In this document: positions 10,748 to 22,375 of the stretch, one piece after another
How positions within the stretch are numbered: the stretch's first letter is position 1
Layout: every line of letters starts with the position of its first letter
From: Atherinomorus stipes
Lineage: Eukaryota > Chordata > Actinopteri > Atheriniformes > Atherinidae
Assembly: GCA_023101725.1 (NCBI GenBank)
Contig: JALJCO010009044.1
Span: 186,001-250,000, forward strand
Length of the DNA: 64,000 nt
Reading direction: 5' to 3'
Notes under the pieces: generated by a model
Seen by the model: only the letters and a program-made list of their open reading frames with translations
Database searches by the model: none
Told to the model about the DNA's origin: nothing
Translations under genes and position numbers: made by a program

Positions 10748-10905
10748 CAGTGTTGATTTTGGCAGCTATCTTAAGTTTTAGTTTTAGTCTTTCTGATGAA
10801 AATATTAGTTTTAGTCAAATTTTAGTCATTTCTATATCTGATAATTTTAGTCTAGTTTTAGTATGAAATTCAAAAAGGTTTTAGTCTAGTTTTAGTCACA
10901 TATGT
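10748..10905. mobile_element. hAT-type fragment with degenerate TTTTAGT repeats
   Basis: After a hAT-like CAGTGTTGATTTTGG start there are about ten degenerate TTTTAGTC units over 150 bases. Subterminal arrays of this motif mark a known kind of fish hAT element. The irregular spacing excludes a CRISPR array or a simple satellite. The right end is missing. Confidence 0.5.
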
Positions 10906-11470
10906 TTAATAAAAGAGAAGAAAAAGCTGAAATCAAGGGTTACAGGTTCCATCAAGTGTAATTCATACAACAATGATCCTTATAACTTTTTAGACTTATG
11001 ATATAGGGTACAATGCATTCTGTTTTCTTTCTGGTGGATTATAGGCAAGTGAAAGTGTGCCCATAATCATTTTATCATTTCTGACCACCAAGCAGCTTGG
11101 TTGATGCTGCGCAGTATGTGTGGCAGACTCCTGCAACAGTTTGATATGCTAACTCGCAAAAAAGCTGTTTTGTAGATAAAAATGACTAAGATTCATAGCA
11201 CGGTTCAGGAGTGGGTGGATATTTATGTTCAGGTGGGTCACAGTAAGAATAAAGGTTTTTTTCTATATCTGTGGAAACAGTGTTATAAACATCAGGTGCT
11301 GGGATCTCCTTCGTTTCCAGCGCAGGCAGAGACACCGCTGGTAATGCAAAGCAGGAATGGAGAACCCAAAGAAGTTAAAACCAGAAATGATGATTTCTTG
11401 TTTATGCAGGAATCTCTGAGTCAAATAAATAAAGGTGGCAAGTGGCAAAATGACAGAGACAACCGTGAAT
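10906..11470. other. Unassigned sequence
   Basis: I see no recognisable repeat or exon. A frame open at 11182-11583 crosses into the next element and does not look like protein. Confidence 0.35.
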
Positions 11471-11770
11471 TTAAAGGGCTGGATCTACTAAGATCAAAAT
11501 TTGCGTGTAGAAATTTGCACCTGCAATCTAGAATTTTCCGCAAGGGGCTGAACCACCATTTGCAGGTAATTTACAAAGAATGATCACGCAAATGACAGCG
11601 GGTGCAAACATGTTGGAAACGCACCTATAAATGAGAGTTTTGCGTGTTTTGAGGTTTGCTGCGTGGCAAATTATGAGAGATGACAGCGCAAAAGGAAGTA
11701 CGAGCTACAGAGGGAGATAGTGGGGGTGAGAGATTAAAATCTAATTTAAAATAAGTCTGATAAATATAAA
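11471..11770. mobile_element. Possible end of a DNA transposon
   Basis: A TTAA at 11471 is followed by AGGGCTGGATCTACTAAGAT and a short set of TTTGCG/CGCAAA motifs in both orientations (for example near 11500, 11590 and 11640). This looks like the terminus and subterminal zone of a non-autonomous DNA element. The other end was not located, so the superfamily is open between Harbinger and a TTAA type. Confidence 0.3.
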
Positions 11771-13034
11771 AATTTAAACAGGTATCCGTGCAATGACTGC
11801 ATTTACATGCCATCAAAATCCAGGTGAATGTCAATATTCCGGTTTCTAAAAGATTAGGAATAAGCCATTTATATGCGTGAGCAGACAGAGTTACTCCTGT
11901 ATACATGATGACTGCAATAACCCGGAATATCCTGACCCAAACTGCGATGCACGGAAAACATCACGATGATGGTGGATAATGTACCATCTGGAACCACTCC
12001 GGTCAAGCCAGCCAAGTTCCAGAATTACAGCTGGAATAACGCCTGCTGGCTTGACGGATCCGCGAGAGGTGGCTGGCTTGACTGCAGTTTGGAGTTCGGA
12101 GCAATCCTTTGCTGGTGCTGCTGTGCTGGCACTGACAGCAGTACTTGACACTATTCCGGGTCATAGAAGGAGAGAATTTGGTGGAAATGGGGAATGGAAC
12201 TGGAGCTGTGCATCATCCACGTTTCCCGTTTCCACCAGAGCCCCCCGGACACTTAGGATGAACGTGCGCAGGACTGGTGGGAGCGGTTGTAATGATGAAG
12301 TTCACTGACTCCGGCTGGTGTGACAATTGTCCTTTGTCATGCCTTTACCAAACTTTTCCAGATGAGTGATGGAGCCCCACGAAGTAACTCTACACCTGTT
12401 CCTCTCGGGATGTATGTTGCCATGGTGATATATAAACTCGCAAGCTGTGCAGAGTACTGTCTGATCACTGGTACAAATACTCCCTGTAGTTAACTCAAAA
12501 GACCAAGAATCCTTGCAGATAGAACATGCACACAACACAATATTCCTTTCAATGGAGATATTGCGATACGCGTTTAAATGACCAAATATTCAGACTAGAA
12601 AAGGAGTAACCCAGGCGTAATATTTGGATTTTTAAAAACCTGAATATGAGCATATTCTGGTTTTGTGGTTGTTTACATGGCCCTGTGCAATCGGGTTATT
12701 ACTAATATTCCGGTGATGAAAGAATTATTGGCTGCGGAAGTAAACAGAAGCTGGTTCCTGGTCCTTTTTGTTTCGGCTATGACATACAAACCACGTAATA
12801 ACATTTTACTGTATTTTGATTGAAGTTTTGTAGCAGCAGTTCAACGCTAACTTCTTCATTTCCGCCGGCTGGCACGAGTCCAGTGCTTGTTTCACAAGCG
12901 CTTGATGAAGCGCCATCATAACAGGACAAGGGAAAGAGTATGCGCAGAACGACAGGAATTAACTTGGGGCGGAGTAAACATTTACATGTGAGGCGAATTA
13001 TTTTATTCCGAATTCAAACAGGAATAAACCAACC
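11771..13034. mobile_element. Large non-autonomous DNA element with AATATTCCGG motifs
   Basis: Related motifs occur in opposite orientation near the two sides: CATTTACATG at about 11799, TTTACATGG at 12672 and CATTTACATG at 12980; AATATTCCGG at 11844 and 12708; and GTTACTCCT at 11891 facing AGGAGTAAC at 12602. The arrangement resembles the long imperfect subterminal inverted repeats of non-autonomous fish DNA transposons. The GC-richer centre (about 12000-12300) has open frames on both strands without recognisable domains. The ends are approximate and no target duplication was resolved. Confidence 0.45.
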
Positions 13035-14822
13035 ACTTATAAAAGTGAAAAGATGAGTAGAGGCACTCTGGGTTTGCAGGTGATTTAATTCACGTACCTC
13101 ATGCACCAATGCGTTTCGGCTGTTAAGGCTTCAGGAGTAGAACAGAACGCAGGTGGTCACATGATCAAAAACGTGAACAAGAGACAAATATATACAAAAT
13201 ATATGCAAATAATATGGGGCAACTATGTAAAACAGATGTAAGACATTTGGAGGGCCATAGAGTACATGCCCTATACATAAATATATTACACTGGATGAAT
13301 ACATGTTGTTTAACACATTTAGTTACTTCTAAGAGACCAGAGTTAGTAATCATAAAGCATTTTTCATTTCCTTTCATAAGGTGACATGATACATATTTAT
13401 ATAATGTTGAACAATAAATGTCAAAAGCATACATGTAATCATTCATAAATTATGATTACATTAAAATCAGCCAGAAAACAATGAGTTGCATCTGTTGCGA
13501 GAAAATGAGGTGCCATATCAGCAGAAAAGACTTTTAACACTTGTGCAACATAATTATAGAGGCTTATCAGTCATTTTTCAGCAAAAGACATTTTAAGGCC
13601 ATTTTTATGAGCTTTCCTAAAGTTGATCAAGTAACACTTTCTTTGCAAGGCTTTTCCATGCCACTTTTTCACCCAAGTAAGTCTTTGCGTGCTTTATCTC
13701 TGACAAAAGCAGAGTTAAAATTATAGGACTAACCTGGGTGACTAACCCTGCAGAGGAAGGCTTTCACAGACTGCTGACTGAATGGTCTACCTTTATGCTG
13801 AAACAGCATTTTATCTTCATGGCCCAGAAAACACGAGGATAGAAGGATCCTGTCTACCACATTAATGTTGGCTGAAAGCAATGACGTTGTCGGAACCTGG
13901 CATTTATCAAAGTAATATCTCTGGTTGTTTGAAATAACCTGACATAACTGTAGCAGTGATGGACACATAGATCGCCATGATACAATTTAAACTCAGTGAT
14001 TTGTCAAATCTGCCGTCAGTCATCATTACACTGGGAGAAAAGAACTGCTTCATCTGCTGAAGTAGATAAGTCACTCACTGACATCCCAGCAAACAACTGA
14101 GCCACCATTCACATCTACATGACCAAACTAGCCACCTTTCAACTGTATGGTGAATGCAAATGTGTGTACACTTCTTTTATTAATATATGCAGTTTCACAA
14201 CAATGATAAATGAAGAACCAGAGTTCATATAATACAACAATCTCTACTGTCAGATAACACATCTCTAAAGTCTTTATTGTCATAATTTTGAGATGGAAAT
14301 TGTGAAAGGAAACATATTCCGCTGTTAAGCATTCATGTAAAATGGTATAGAAGCATAACCCGTGATTTTCAAGTTTATAATCCTGAACCAAAACCTTTAA
14401 AGCCAAATTATTTTTTACTATAACCAACTTTAAACATACCCATAATTGTAATCATAAACCTAATCATTCAAAAGACAAAATGGAAGGACAGGGGAAGAAA
14501 AAAAGATACCTGGATTGGGTGTGGAAATGGCTTTTCCTGCATGAACCAACTCCTGTTGCATCTGTTTGCCTTGTAAATGTCTGTGGCCAATCAAAATGTG
14601 TTGAAAGCGGTGTCACATGTCAATGAATGATTTGAGATGTCAGTCACTGATGCCATCACATAGCAAGACTTCAAATGTGCACACCATCACAAAGTGACAT
14701 GCAAGCTGTCTGTGTTGGAAATGTATGAAGAAAAAATGGTGATTGCCAAATTTCAAGCCTTTTCATCAAACCAACTTTCATCAACTGACTAAGTGCTAAT
14801 CCAGTCTTCAATGTTTTATCTT
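13035..14822. other. Unassigned sequence
   Basis: No repeat family was recognised with confidence. The segment 13065-13140 (with GCGTTTCGGCTGTTAAGGCT) has the feel of an interspersed repeat but I cannot name it. The remainder is AT-rich and lacks coding-like frames. Confidence 0.35.
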
Positions 14823-15105
14823 TTAAAGCTAGGGTTGGCAATGTTGGAAAAACGGTTTGAGCAATCTACATTTTTAAAAAAACAAACCACCCGAAACCAC
14901 GCCTTCAGAGCACAGGGACGTGTGCGCTGATGTTTAACGAGCAGGTTAGCCAACAACAGCAGAGTGCAACTGTAGCTTGTGGCTTGCTAGAAAACAGCTG
15001 ATGAACCACGTCTCTAAAACGATGAACTCACCTCCAACTCCTTCTGTGGTGTAAAAAGTCCATACAGCAAACGCCAACGCCTCCAAGACTTAATCCTTTC
15101 AACTG
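14823..15105 (+). mobile_element. TTAA element with TTAAAGCTAGGG end, copy A
   Basis: From TTAAAGCTAGGGTTGGCAAT the sequence aligns for about 280 bases with the reverse complement of 26680-26954, including the shared segments AAACGGTTTGAGCAA, CTGATGAACCACGTCTC and CAACGCCTCCAAGACTTAAT. Similarity stops shortly after that last segment in both copies. Only the TTAA-bearing end is recognised; the other terminus is missing or unrecognised. Confidence 0.6.
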
Positions 15106-15359
15106 TTTTGTTTTGAGTTTTTTTTTTTTATATATCATTTTGATCTTATTTTGGCTATAGAATTTTTGTGTTTCAGTTACAGTTTTTTTTTTCTTTTTTT
15201 ACAGAAAAGCTACAGAATAAGCTCCAAGTTGTATGTCCAAGAGATAATGTTGCAGTTGCACAAAAGTTACTGTTCTTATTCTTATTTGTATAACCTATTT
15301 TATTTCATTTTTTCACAAAAACCTTGTAGCTAAACTACAAATAGTGTCTCTGAGAAAGA

Positions 15360-15870
15360 GCAACTAGAGAGAGTGAAATGTTTATTATAGTGCAAATGTT
15401 GTGTGTTGTGCATATAATCCATTTTTTTATTTTAAGATTTTATTCCTTATTCCACAGAAAAACAAGGCTTATAGTTTACAACTTCTATCAACTCTAAGAG
15501 AGTGAAATGTTTACTGTTGTCTGTGTTGGTGCACTGCACATGCTGTGTGTTGTACACATAATTATTGCCCCAAGAAAGCTTAAGCTAGCAAGCTACACTT
15601 CCTCTATGTAAACTGAATCCAAGTTGTCTCCAAGAGAGTCTCTACTAGAGTGTGAAATATTGCAGATTGCCTCAGCCTGCAATAAAACTGTGGTCAATTC
15701 ATGATAATTTCCCATCCCCTAATTGTTACACTTAGTAACATAATGTCAATGTTATGTACATGAGCCTACAATAATGGAGAATTTATGGATTTGACGCTGT
15801 GATCGGTGATCGGCACTGCTTTTGGTGATTGGTGATCGGCCCCCAAAATCCTTATCAGTGCATCTCTAGA
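15360..15870. mobile_element. hAT element 3' part with GATCGG terminus
   Basis: The right end has the repeated GATCGGTGATCGG/GTGATCGGC motif at about 15800-15840 and finishes CAGTGCATCTCTAG, a degenerate hAT terminus. Upstream, the phrase AGAGTGAAATGTTTA recurs at about 15373 and 15501, with a weaker echo near 15640, giving an internal duplicated block of roughly 110-130 bp. The left boundary is not defined. The start of an apparently related element lies at 63522. Confidence 0.5.
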
Positions 15871-16628
15871 ATGGCAGGGACTGGTCAGAGTTTTTACAGA
15901 CCTGCAGCTCTCACAGGGCCCTGACTTTTTCCTTCCTTTTTATGAATACATGATGTACTGACTATTTCACCCAGTATAATAAAAGTATTTCTGAACAGGA
16001 TTACCAACTCTGGCTTTAGGCTTTGTTGTCTGATCACATTTGTAGAGTAAGTTAACCAACTTTCCTATTGAGTAACTTCTACAAGCTCACCATGTTAAAA
16101 AAAAAAAAAAAAAAAAAAACACACAACTGCTGGGCTCCCTCCAAGAGGGCAGTCATGTAGAACTGTGTTAGTGAAAATTATTACCTTGCCATCCTCAACT
16201 CCAGCAGAAAACAAAAACAACTTTTCTTTTTCATTATGCTTTTGCTTTAAAGAGAACAAACTCTGACAAACCTCCATGTTCAGTACCAAAATGGCAGATA
16301 AACATAGTTAACTCAGGGAGGCAGTGGGGCATTTAGCAGATAAGTAGCTAGATATTTGCCTCAGGTAAACAAATGCTAATGTTTCTCTGTGTTTGTTGTA
16401 TGTGTAAATAAATTTGAGCCGATGTGTTATTGAGATATGTAGATTCTGGGTTTAGAGCTTGTTGCACTTACACTAAACAATAGATTGTGCATTTTAATAG
16501 GGTGATTATGTGGTTTCCATCTGGAATACATGTCCAAAGTAACCAATAACAATCACAAAGGGCTAAAAGAAAAACAACAACAAAAAAAAACCTGAACAGG
16601 ATCTTAAACATGGAAACACTGACAGACC
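15871..16628. other. Unassigned sequence with an A23 tract
   Basis: A homopolymer of 23 A at 16097-16119 could be the tail of an unrecognised retrotransposed sequence on the plus strand, but no body or target duplication was found. The rest shows no repeat or exon. Confidence 0.4.
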
Positions 16629-17184
16629 TTAAAGGTGTCATAACCTAGTGTTTTACATACACAATCCTTCTTAAATTATCTTCAAATGCATTTTTAATTA
16701 TAGTTGGGTGGGAGGAAAATTTAATGAGCTCATTTTGACCTCTTTTTATCCCCAACTTTTGTTTGTGGCGAGAATACGCACAAGAATTAGACCTGTCTGT
16801 AAGCGCCTTCACGAGGCAAGCGTCAGAGCCAAGACAAAGTTTTACCAGGACAGAACAAGTGAAGGAAATGATGTCCCAACAGAGAAAAACATGAGAAAAC
16901 TGTAGCAGTACAGTTGATAGAGATAATCCATGGAGTAAAAGGGCTGGACTCTGATGAATATACGAAGCGGACATCTGACGTGCAGTTACTCGAACAGCAA
17001 CAACAGTGTTAGTTTTTGTAGCTACATTAGCAGCTTGTCACCGTTCGTCTACCATTGTTTACTGGCCTCCTATAAGTTAAAGGAGAAGCAGCACTTAACA
17101 ACTGCACATCCTCACTGAATAAATATAATCCACTGGTCCCTGGTCAATTAGTCCATTGTTACAGCACTGAAAACATTGCTGAAT
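16629..17184. other. Possible single TTAA transposon end and unassigned sequence
   Basis: TTAAAGGTGTCATAACCTAG at 16629 has the form of a TTAA element terminus, but no matching inverted end occurs within the next kilobase. The remaining sequence contains no recognisable gene. Confidence 0.3.
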
Positions 17185-18136
17185 TTCTTTTTTTTTTCTT
17201 TTCTTTTCATTCTTTCACATGTCCTGTCCAGCATCATGGCAGCAGAATGGGGATCTGGATGCTGTGCTGTGCCAGACAGATTTGCTTTGCCAAGAGGAGC
17301 TTTATGGGTGTAAGGCTCCTCTTGATATACAAATTTAATGCTTTATTTCTTTTTTTTTTGTCTTTCTTTGTAATTGTTATGTTACTAAATTTACATATTG
17401 CTGGACCTGACAAGAGGGAAAAGAAAAGGCGACAGAGAAAGGAGAGAGAAAAAAGAGAGAGAAGAGAGAACTGAGAGAGGAGAGCTGCTGCACCTGTAAG
17501 AAAACAAAATGCCACCTGCAACATCTTCAACAGAAACAAAGCTGACAATCATGAAGACCTCATATAGACAGACAAGCTGAAAGAGACAATAATAAAAAAA
17601 ACAGACACAGAAGAAGGAACAACTGTAGTTAGTGGTGATGTCACCATGACATCACAGTGATTCAATCAGCATGCAGGTTAGTAAGTGTGGGAGCAAGATG
17701 TTAGATGGAAGAATGAGGAGTGATCGGTGATGAGTGATTGTGCGAATGTGACCAAGCCCCCACAAAAATCAGAGGCAGGCCGGGGGGGCACCAGGACCCA
17801 GGAGACCAGCAGCCACCCCAGAGCACAGATCCCAGCCTGCCCACCACAGAGACCACCACACACCCCCCCGAACAGCGGCAAAGGGAGGCCCTAGCCAGAG
17901 CGCTGAGCGGTTGTGGACACAGGCACATAGGGACAGCGGTCGTCGGTCCTGCTAGGCGTCGGCCCCCCAGAGAAAGGCAGTACCCAGCGATCAGGGCCCT
18001 CAGGAGACCAGGGGCCACCAACACCACCCCAAGGCAGGAGCCCAACACAACACCCTGGAAAGCCAGGCACTCCCAAGCAGCCGAAGACCGGCTGCGTGGG
18101 GGGTGCTGGGGCTTCAGCCCCAAGACTGGCCCAAAG
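17185..18136 (-). mobile_element. GC-rich retroelement, minus strand, A-rich tail at 17185
   Basis: On the minus strand the unit ends in an A-rich tail (the T-rich stretch 17185-17212). The 180 bases before the tail align with the insertion at 23450-23643, which has its own A-tail and a target duplication. This fixes the orientation and the 3' end. Its 5' part (about 17740-18130) is strikingly GC- and C-rich and open in several frames on both strands, with no recognisable domain. I read it as a large SINE or the 5' untranslated and leader part of a LINE. At 18136 it abuts a Tc1 element in mid-ORF, so either it inserted there or its 5' end is truncated. Confidence 0.55.
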
Positions 18137-18383
18137 CCACCTCTCTCACCAAGGCTCTTCTCCCACGATTGCTCAGTTTGGCTGGATGGCCAGGTCTAGG
18201 AAGAGTTCTGGTCATCCCGAACTTCTTCCACGTAAGGACTATGGAGGCCACCGTGCTCTTAGGAACCTTTAGTGCTGCAGAAAATCTTTTGTAACCTTGT
18301 CCAGATCTGTGCCTCGCCACAATTCTATCTCTGAGCTCCTTGGACAATTCCTTCGACCTCATAATTCTCATTTGCTCTGACAT
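18137..18383 (-). pseudogene. Tc1-like transposase N-terminal fragment
   Basis: The minus-strand frame begins with two in-frame Met codons and contains RSKELSKELRDRIVARHRSG near residues 9-28, then a second helix-turn-helix with FSAALKVPKSTVASIVLTWK near residues 34-53, an LPRPGHPAKLS linker and NRGRRALVREV. This is the bipartite paired-like DNA-binding domain that Tc1 transposases use to bind their terminal repeats. The catalytic DDE domain is absent because the frame runs into unrelated sequence after V-R-E-V. A full-length protein would be about 340 residues, so roughly a quarter is left. It is intact as far as it goes, which suggests a fairly young insertion. Confidence 0.85.
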
Positions 18384-18749
18384 GCACTGTGAGCTATAAG
18401 GTCTTATATAGACAGGTGTGTGCCTTTCCTAATCAAGTCCAATCAGTTTAATTAAACACAGCTGGACTCCAATGAAGGAGTAGAACCGTTTCAAGGAGGA
18501 TCAGAAGGATTGGACAGCATGTGAGTTCAATATGAGTGTAACTGCAAAGGGTCTGAATACTTTTCACCATGTAATGTTTCAGTTTTTCTTTTCTAGTAAA
18601 TTTGCAAAAATTTCCACATTTCCATTTTTTTTGTCAAGATGGAGTGCTGAGTGTACATTAATGACAGATAAAAGGAACTTTTTTTTTTTTATTTTAGCAA
18701 ATGGCTGCAATGAAACCAAGAGGGGTCTGAATACTTTCTGTACCCACTG
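18137..18749 (-). mobile_element. Tc1-like transposon, 5' half
   Basis: The right terminus (CTGTACCCACTG, 18738-18749) is followed by TA, the Tc1/mariner target. Reading leftwards on the minus strand, a T-rich spacer with GGTCTGAATACTTT motifs (18552 and 18724) leads to a transposase start at 18383. The element is cut at about 18137, where the GC-rich retroelement begins, and the remaining two thirds of the transposase are not found nearby. Confidence 0.8.
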
Positions 18750-21219
18750 TAAATGCATGCACTAATGCCCACATTCAACTGGTTGAAAACATCTGCAAAT
18801 TGCAAGTTAAACAGACTCTCTTTCATGAAAAAGAACTTAATTGTTAAATTATAATTTGTTTTATGGCAGATGCCTACCCATCTACTTCTGTTTGTATGCG
18901 TGCGTGGGTGTGTGTGTGTGAGAGAGAGAGAGTTCAATGGTGATTGATAATAATGCATTTATGAGTGTTTTTTTTTTTGATGAGGTAGAAGATGTGAGGG
19001 TTTCTCTCTCAGCTGCATGCATATTAAAAACATTTGGGGTGTTTGGGGGGAAATTCCACTGCTCCGTTTTTCGATCTTGCTTGCATGAAAACACACACAG
19101 GAGGCTGAGCACACACATCATATCATTCCCACAGTATCCATCTCCCTCACATGTTTTCTCTAACATACAGTAAGAGTGCATTAACACACCATCCAAGCAC
19201 TTTCCCTCTGTATAACCCTTACACACACAAACACACACACATGCACACTCTTGTATCTACTCTCTCTGGGTGTGATAAACTTGCTTATGACAGCTAATAA
19301 CTCCCCCATTCCCTCTGGTCTTAATTAGAGCCAGTTATTACAGAGTGTTTGATGCTCTCCCCCTCCCTCCCCGTCTCTTGCTCCTTTTTCTCTTTTCTTT
19401 CACTGTTTTTCCTCTCCCCCCTCCTCCTCACACTGTTGCACAGCTTGATTCCTGCCAGTTGTTCAGAGTGAAGTGTGGAGAGGAAGTCGGCAGGACGACT
19501 TTGCTAACTCCTCTCTGCCTCTCTGCTGGGGGTCTCTGCCACCAGCCAACATCCCATGCACACAGACAAACACACATAATTACTTATCTGCATTTCTTTC
19601 ACTTTATCTTTTTATTTTTGTCTTAATTCATGTTGGCTCTGTGAAATTAGTAGTTCTCCTTCATTTTGCTGCCATTTGGCTCAGATCATGACTAATACGT
19701 GTTTGATAGAGGGAGGCCATTAACTGATCTTCAACAGACAGCGTATCCAATGCATTTCTTATTTCCTACTCTATAAATGTATGAATGTGAGCAAAAACAT
19801 CTGTCGCTCACATTCATAAATGTAATTTATTATATATTCATGTTGCCTCTTGGCAAAAGAATCCTGGTTTAAACTCCAGATGGGGCCTTTCCAAAGGAAT
19901 GAAAATGAAAGCACCACACACGCGTTGTTTGTTTTTATTAAAATGTCTGATGTGAGAATCTTGTTTTGCATGTGCACAGAATACTGACATCATGCAGAAT
20001 CATGCATGCAAACTAAGAATCAAGTCAGGAGGCATTTCATGTGATCATAAGTTGAAAGGTGCATGAATGCCTTCAGAGAACCACCCTCTGATGTCAGCAT
20101 GCAGAAACTCCCAGACTCACAAGAAATAGCATCTCTGACACCAAAAACTATGACAAATTGTCAATATTTTATTCATTATATGGGTTCACTGCTTTTACTG
20201 CTTACAAGTCTCCAATTTATTTAAATAAACTCTGAATATATAGAAGCAAATTAGAACAGACAGCAAAAAAAAAAATTAATGCAGAAGAAAGACTAGATCT
20301 CAAGGATACAGTATGAATAAGTGATCATTTGATTTGATCTGTGAATGACCGCATGTTTTATTCAGATATTGTCTGTGGTCCCAACATGTCATGATCTGAG
20401 AGGAGCATGTAGCAATACTCTAAACATAAAAAATTCATAACACACACACATATTCACACATCTTACTGAATGCTAATCGGCTGTTTTGATTGAAATAGCT
20501 TTTTAGTTGGACAGATGACTTAGATCGCTCCAGTCAATAACTCACAAACTACATTTGGAAGAAAGGTATTATACAACAGTGATAAGCTGGTATTTTGCAA
20601 TTCCCTTTGTGTTACTTTGTGACACGGCTGCTGTATTTGCTTTAAGCTTATGCAGCAAGTTCCATTGTGAAGTGAAAACCAGTATACCTGCCCTTTTAAA
20701 ACTTTTTTTTATGCTAAAAGATTTTTTCTATTAGTCCGGATTTGGCATCTCTCTGAGCAGACAGGACACCTGAACTCTAAAATTGTTGCATCACAGTACA
20801 CTTTGTTATCAATAAATATAGTTATAGTGATTCATATTATTTAACTAGATATTATTTGATTAGATAACCACTTTTTGTCAGAAGCTACTACATAGATGAT
20901 AACAGATGAGAAACCCTAATTAATGGCAGTTTGCTCATATGACTTGATTTTCTCGTTAACTTGTTCAACATTTTCAGTGTCACAAATTCCCCTAGAAATA
21001 TGATGGAAAGTGAATTCAGATGTTGATGGCAACATATATACAGTATGTAAGAAGTTTTACTACAAAACAACCCATTTCCACTTTGAAAAATATTAAGGTT
21101 AATATCTTCTACTGTATTTTAGTAAAGTGCCTTGACGGGTAGTTGGGAGTTTTTGACCACGGGCCCCATTTTTGAGTTAGCCAGGGTACTACTTATCACT
21201 AGAGACAATTTCAACATAA
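18750..21219. other. Unique-looking sequence with CA/GT microsatellites
   Basis: Apart from short dinucleotide arrays (18908-18932 and about 19221-19246) and a C/T-rich patch at 19355-19435, no repeat family is recognised. No convincing exon was seen. Confidence 0.4.
18908..18932. repeat. (TG)n(AG)n compound microsatellite
   Basis: About six TG units run directly into six AG units. Confidence 0.85.
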
Positions 21220-21228
21220 ACTGCCTGG

Positions 21229-21468
21229 TCAAAAAAAAAAAAAAAAAAAAAAAACCCTCACCACCAAAAGAAAGGTCATACACTCACAGTTAGCTTTGAT
21301 TACGGGCTGTGGCATTGTTTCGATAAGCTTCTGCAACGTCACAAGATTTATTTCCATCCAGTGTTGCATTAATTTTTCACCAAGATCTTCAATTGATGAT
21401 GGTAGAGTCTCACCGCTGGGCACAGCCTTCTCCAGCACATCCCAAAGATTCTCAATGGGGTTAAAGGT
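21229..21468 (-). pseudogene. Tc1-like transposase C-terminal fragment
   Basis: The minus-strand frame shows [18 protein letters not shown] sequence at its edge and then LPSSIEDLGEKLMQHWMEIN and LVTLQKLIETMPQ, the C-terminal end of a Tc1 transposase following the last catalytic acidic residue. The reading frame breaks at its upstream edge (about 21468), where unrelated sequence starts. The element carries an extended A-run just outside the ORF, replacing the usual AAAAAGTCGCC of the terminal repeat. The same peptide family is seen at 35431-36115. Confidence 0.75.
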
Positions 21469-21559
21469 ATAGCAACAGCATTAGGTGTGTAAGAATTACA
21501 GGCATCTAGTGGTAAAGATGGGTATTTGAAAGAAAAAGTTTTCTTTAAATGACTTATAT

Positions 21560-21990
21560 TCAAAAGTGGAATGTATGAAAATAGGGCAAAAATCTCCCAG
21601 AAAAAAAGAAGTTTTATGGAAGGATCCAGTGGTTTAGGGATAATACTTACTAGAAACTATTTTACCAATATTAAGGATTACTTATCTTAAAAGGTCTATC
21701 TCCCAAAAAAAAAAGAGGAAAGATTTAAAAATTAGGGGTTTCTTCTCACAAAAATTTCAGGGAAAAAAAAAGGGGGAAAAAAATAAAACCCCAAGCCCCC
21801 CCAAAAGAGATATAATAATAAGAAAAAAAAAGAAAAACTAAACAAAAGGAATACACAAAAAAGAAAGTTAATAAATCCAATTTTCATCTATTTTCACTTA
21901 AGAAGGGAGGGAAAGGGTACCCCTAACAGCTTTAAATTGGTAGGAGTTGGATGAGGGATATCCTGGCATGGGAAAAAAATGAAAGGCTTA
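21560..21990. other. Homopolymer-rich sequence of doubtful quality
   Basis: The stretch contains many separate A-, G- and C-runs of 5-10 bases in quick succession (for example 21761-21800) with no recognisable repeat. It resembles poorly resolved assembly more than ordinary AT-rich DNA. The other similar place is 63561-64000. Confidence 0.45.
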
Positions 21991-22148
21991 TGCAAACACC
22001 ACCCGGACGGGGGGCATCCTCCCCAAGCCCCTAGTTTACTCCGGCGTAACTACCTCAGTAGTTACTTTGCTTCTCGTTGCAGTGAGCAATGGCATCCGAG
22101 AGAGACTGTTGTTGCTGCAGCTGAACAACATTGAAATAGTTTCACTTA

Positions 22149-22359
22149 CACTATTCACAAAAAGTTAGGGATATTCGACTTTCGGTTATAATTTGAGGAA
22201 AATGTAAAATGTTCATATTTAACCATTGAACAATGTACATGTGCATCTAAAAGTTTAGAGAAAGTCTAATTCAGTTCACTTGGACAGGTCGCAGTGGATT
22301 TTAGGTTCATTCTGACATCATACAAAAAACCAAATATCCCTAACTTTTTGTGAGTAGTG
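22149..22359. mobile_element. Mariner/Tc1-type MITE
   Basis: A 211-bp element is flanked by TA on both sides (22147-22148 and 22360-22361). Its ends are CACTATTCACAAAAAGTTAG and, on the other strand, CACTACTCACAAAAAGTTAG, so the terminal repeats differ at one position. No ORF is present. The near-perfect ends suggest a younger age than the surrounding Tc1 fragment, into whose gap it inserted. Confidence 0.85.
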
Positions 22360-22375
22360 TACTTACTTTTCTTTT

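Noticed and set aside
10748..10905. CRISPR-like or satellite repeat array
   Set aside because: The units are 7-9 bases with irregular spacing and follow a hAT end; there are no spacers.
17701..18199. Proline-rich or cysteine-rich proteins of about 140-153 residues on either strand
   Set aside because: Both strands are open because of extreme GC content within a retroelement; no domain is recognisable and the frames run into the Tc1 fragment.
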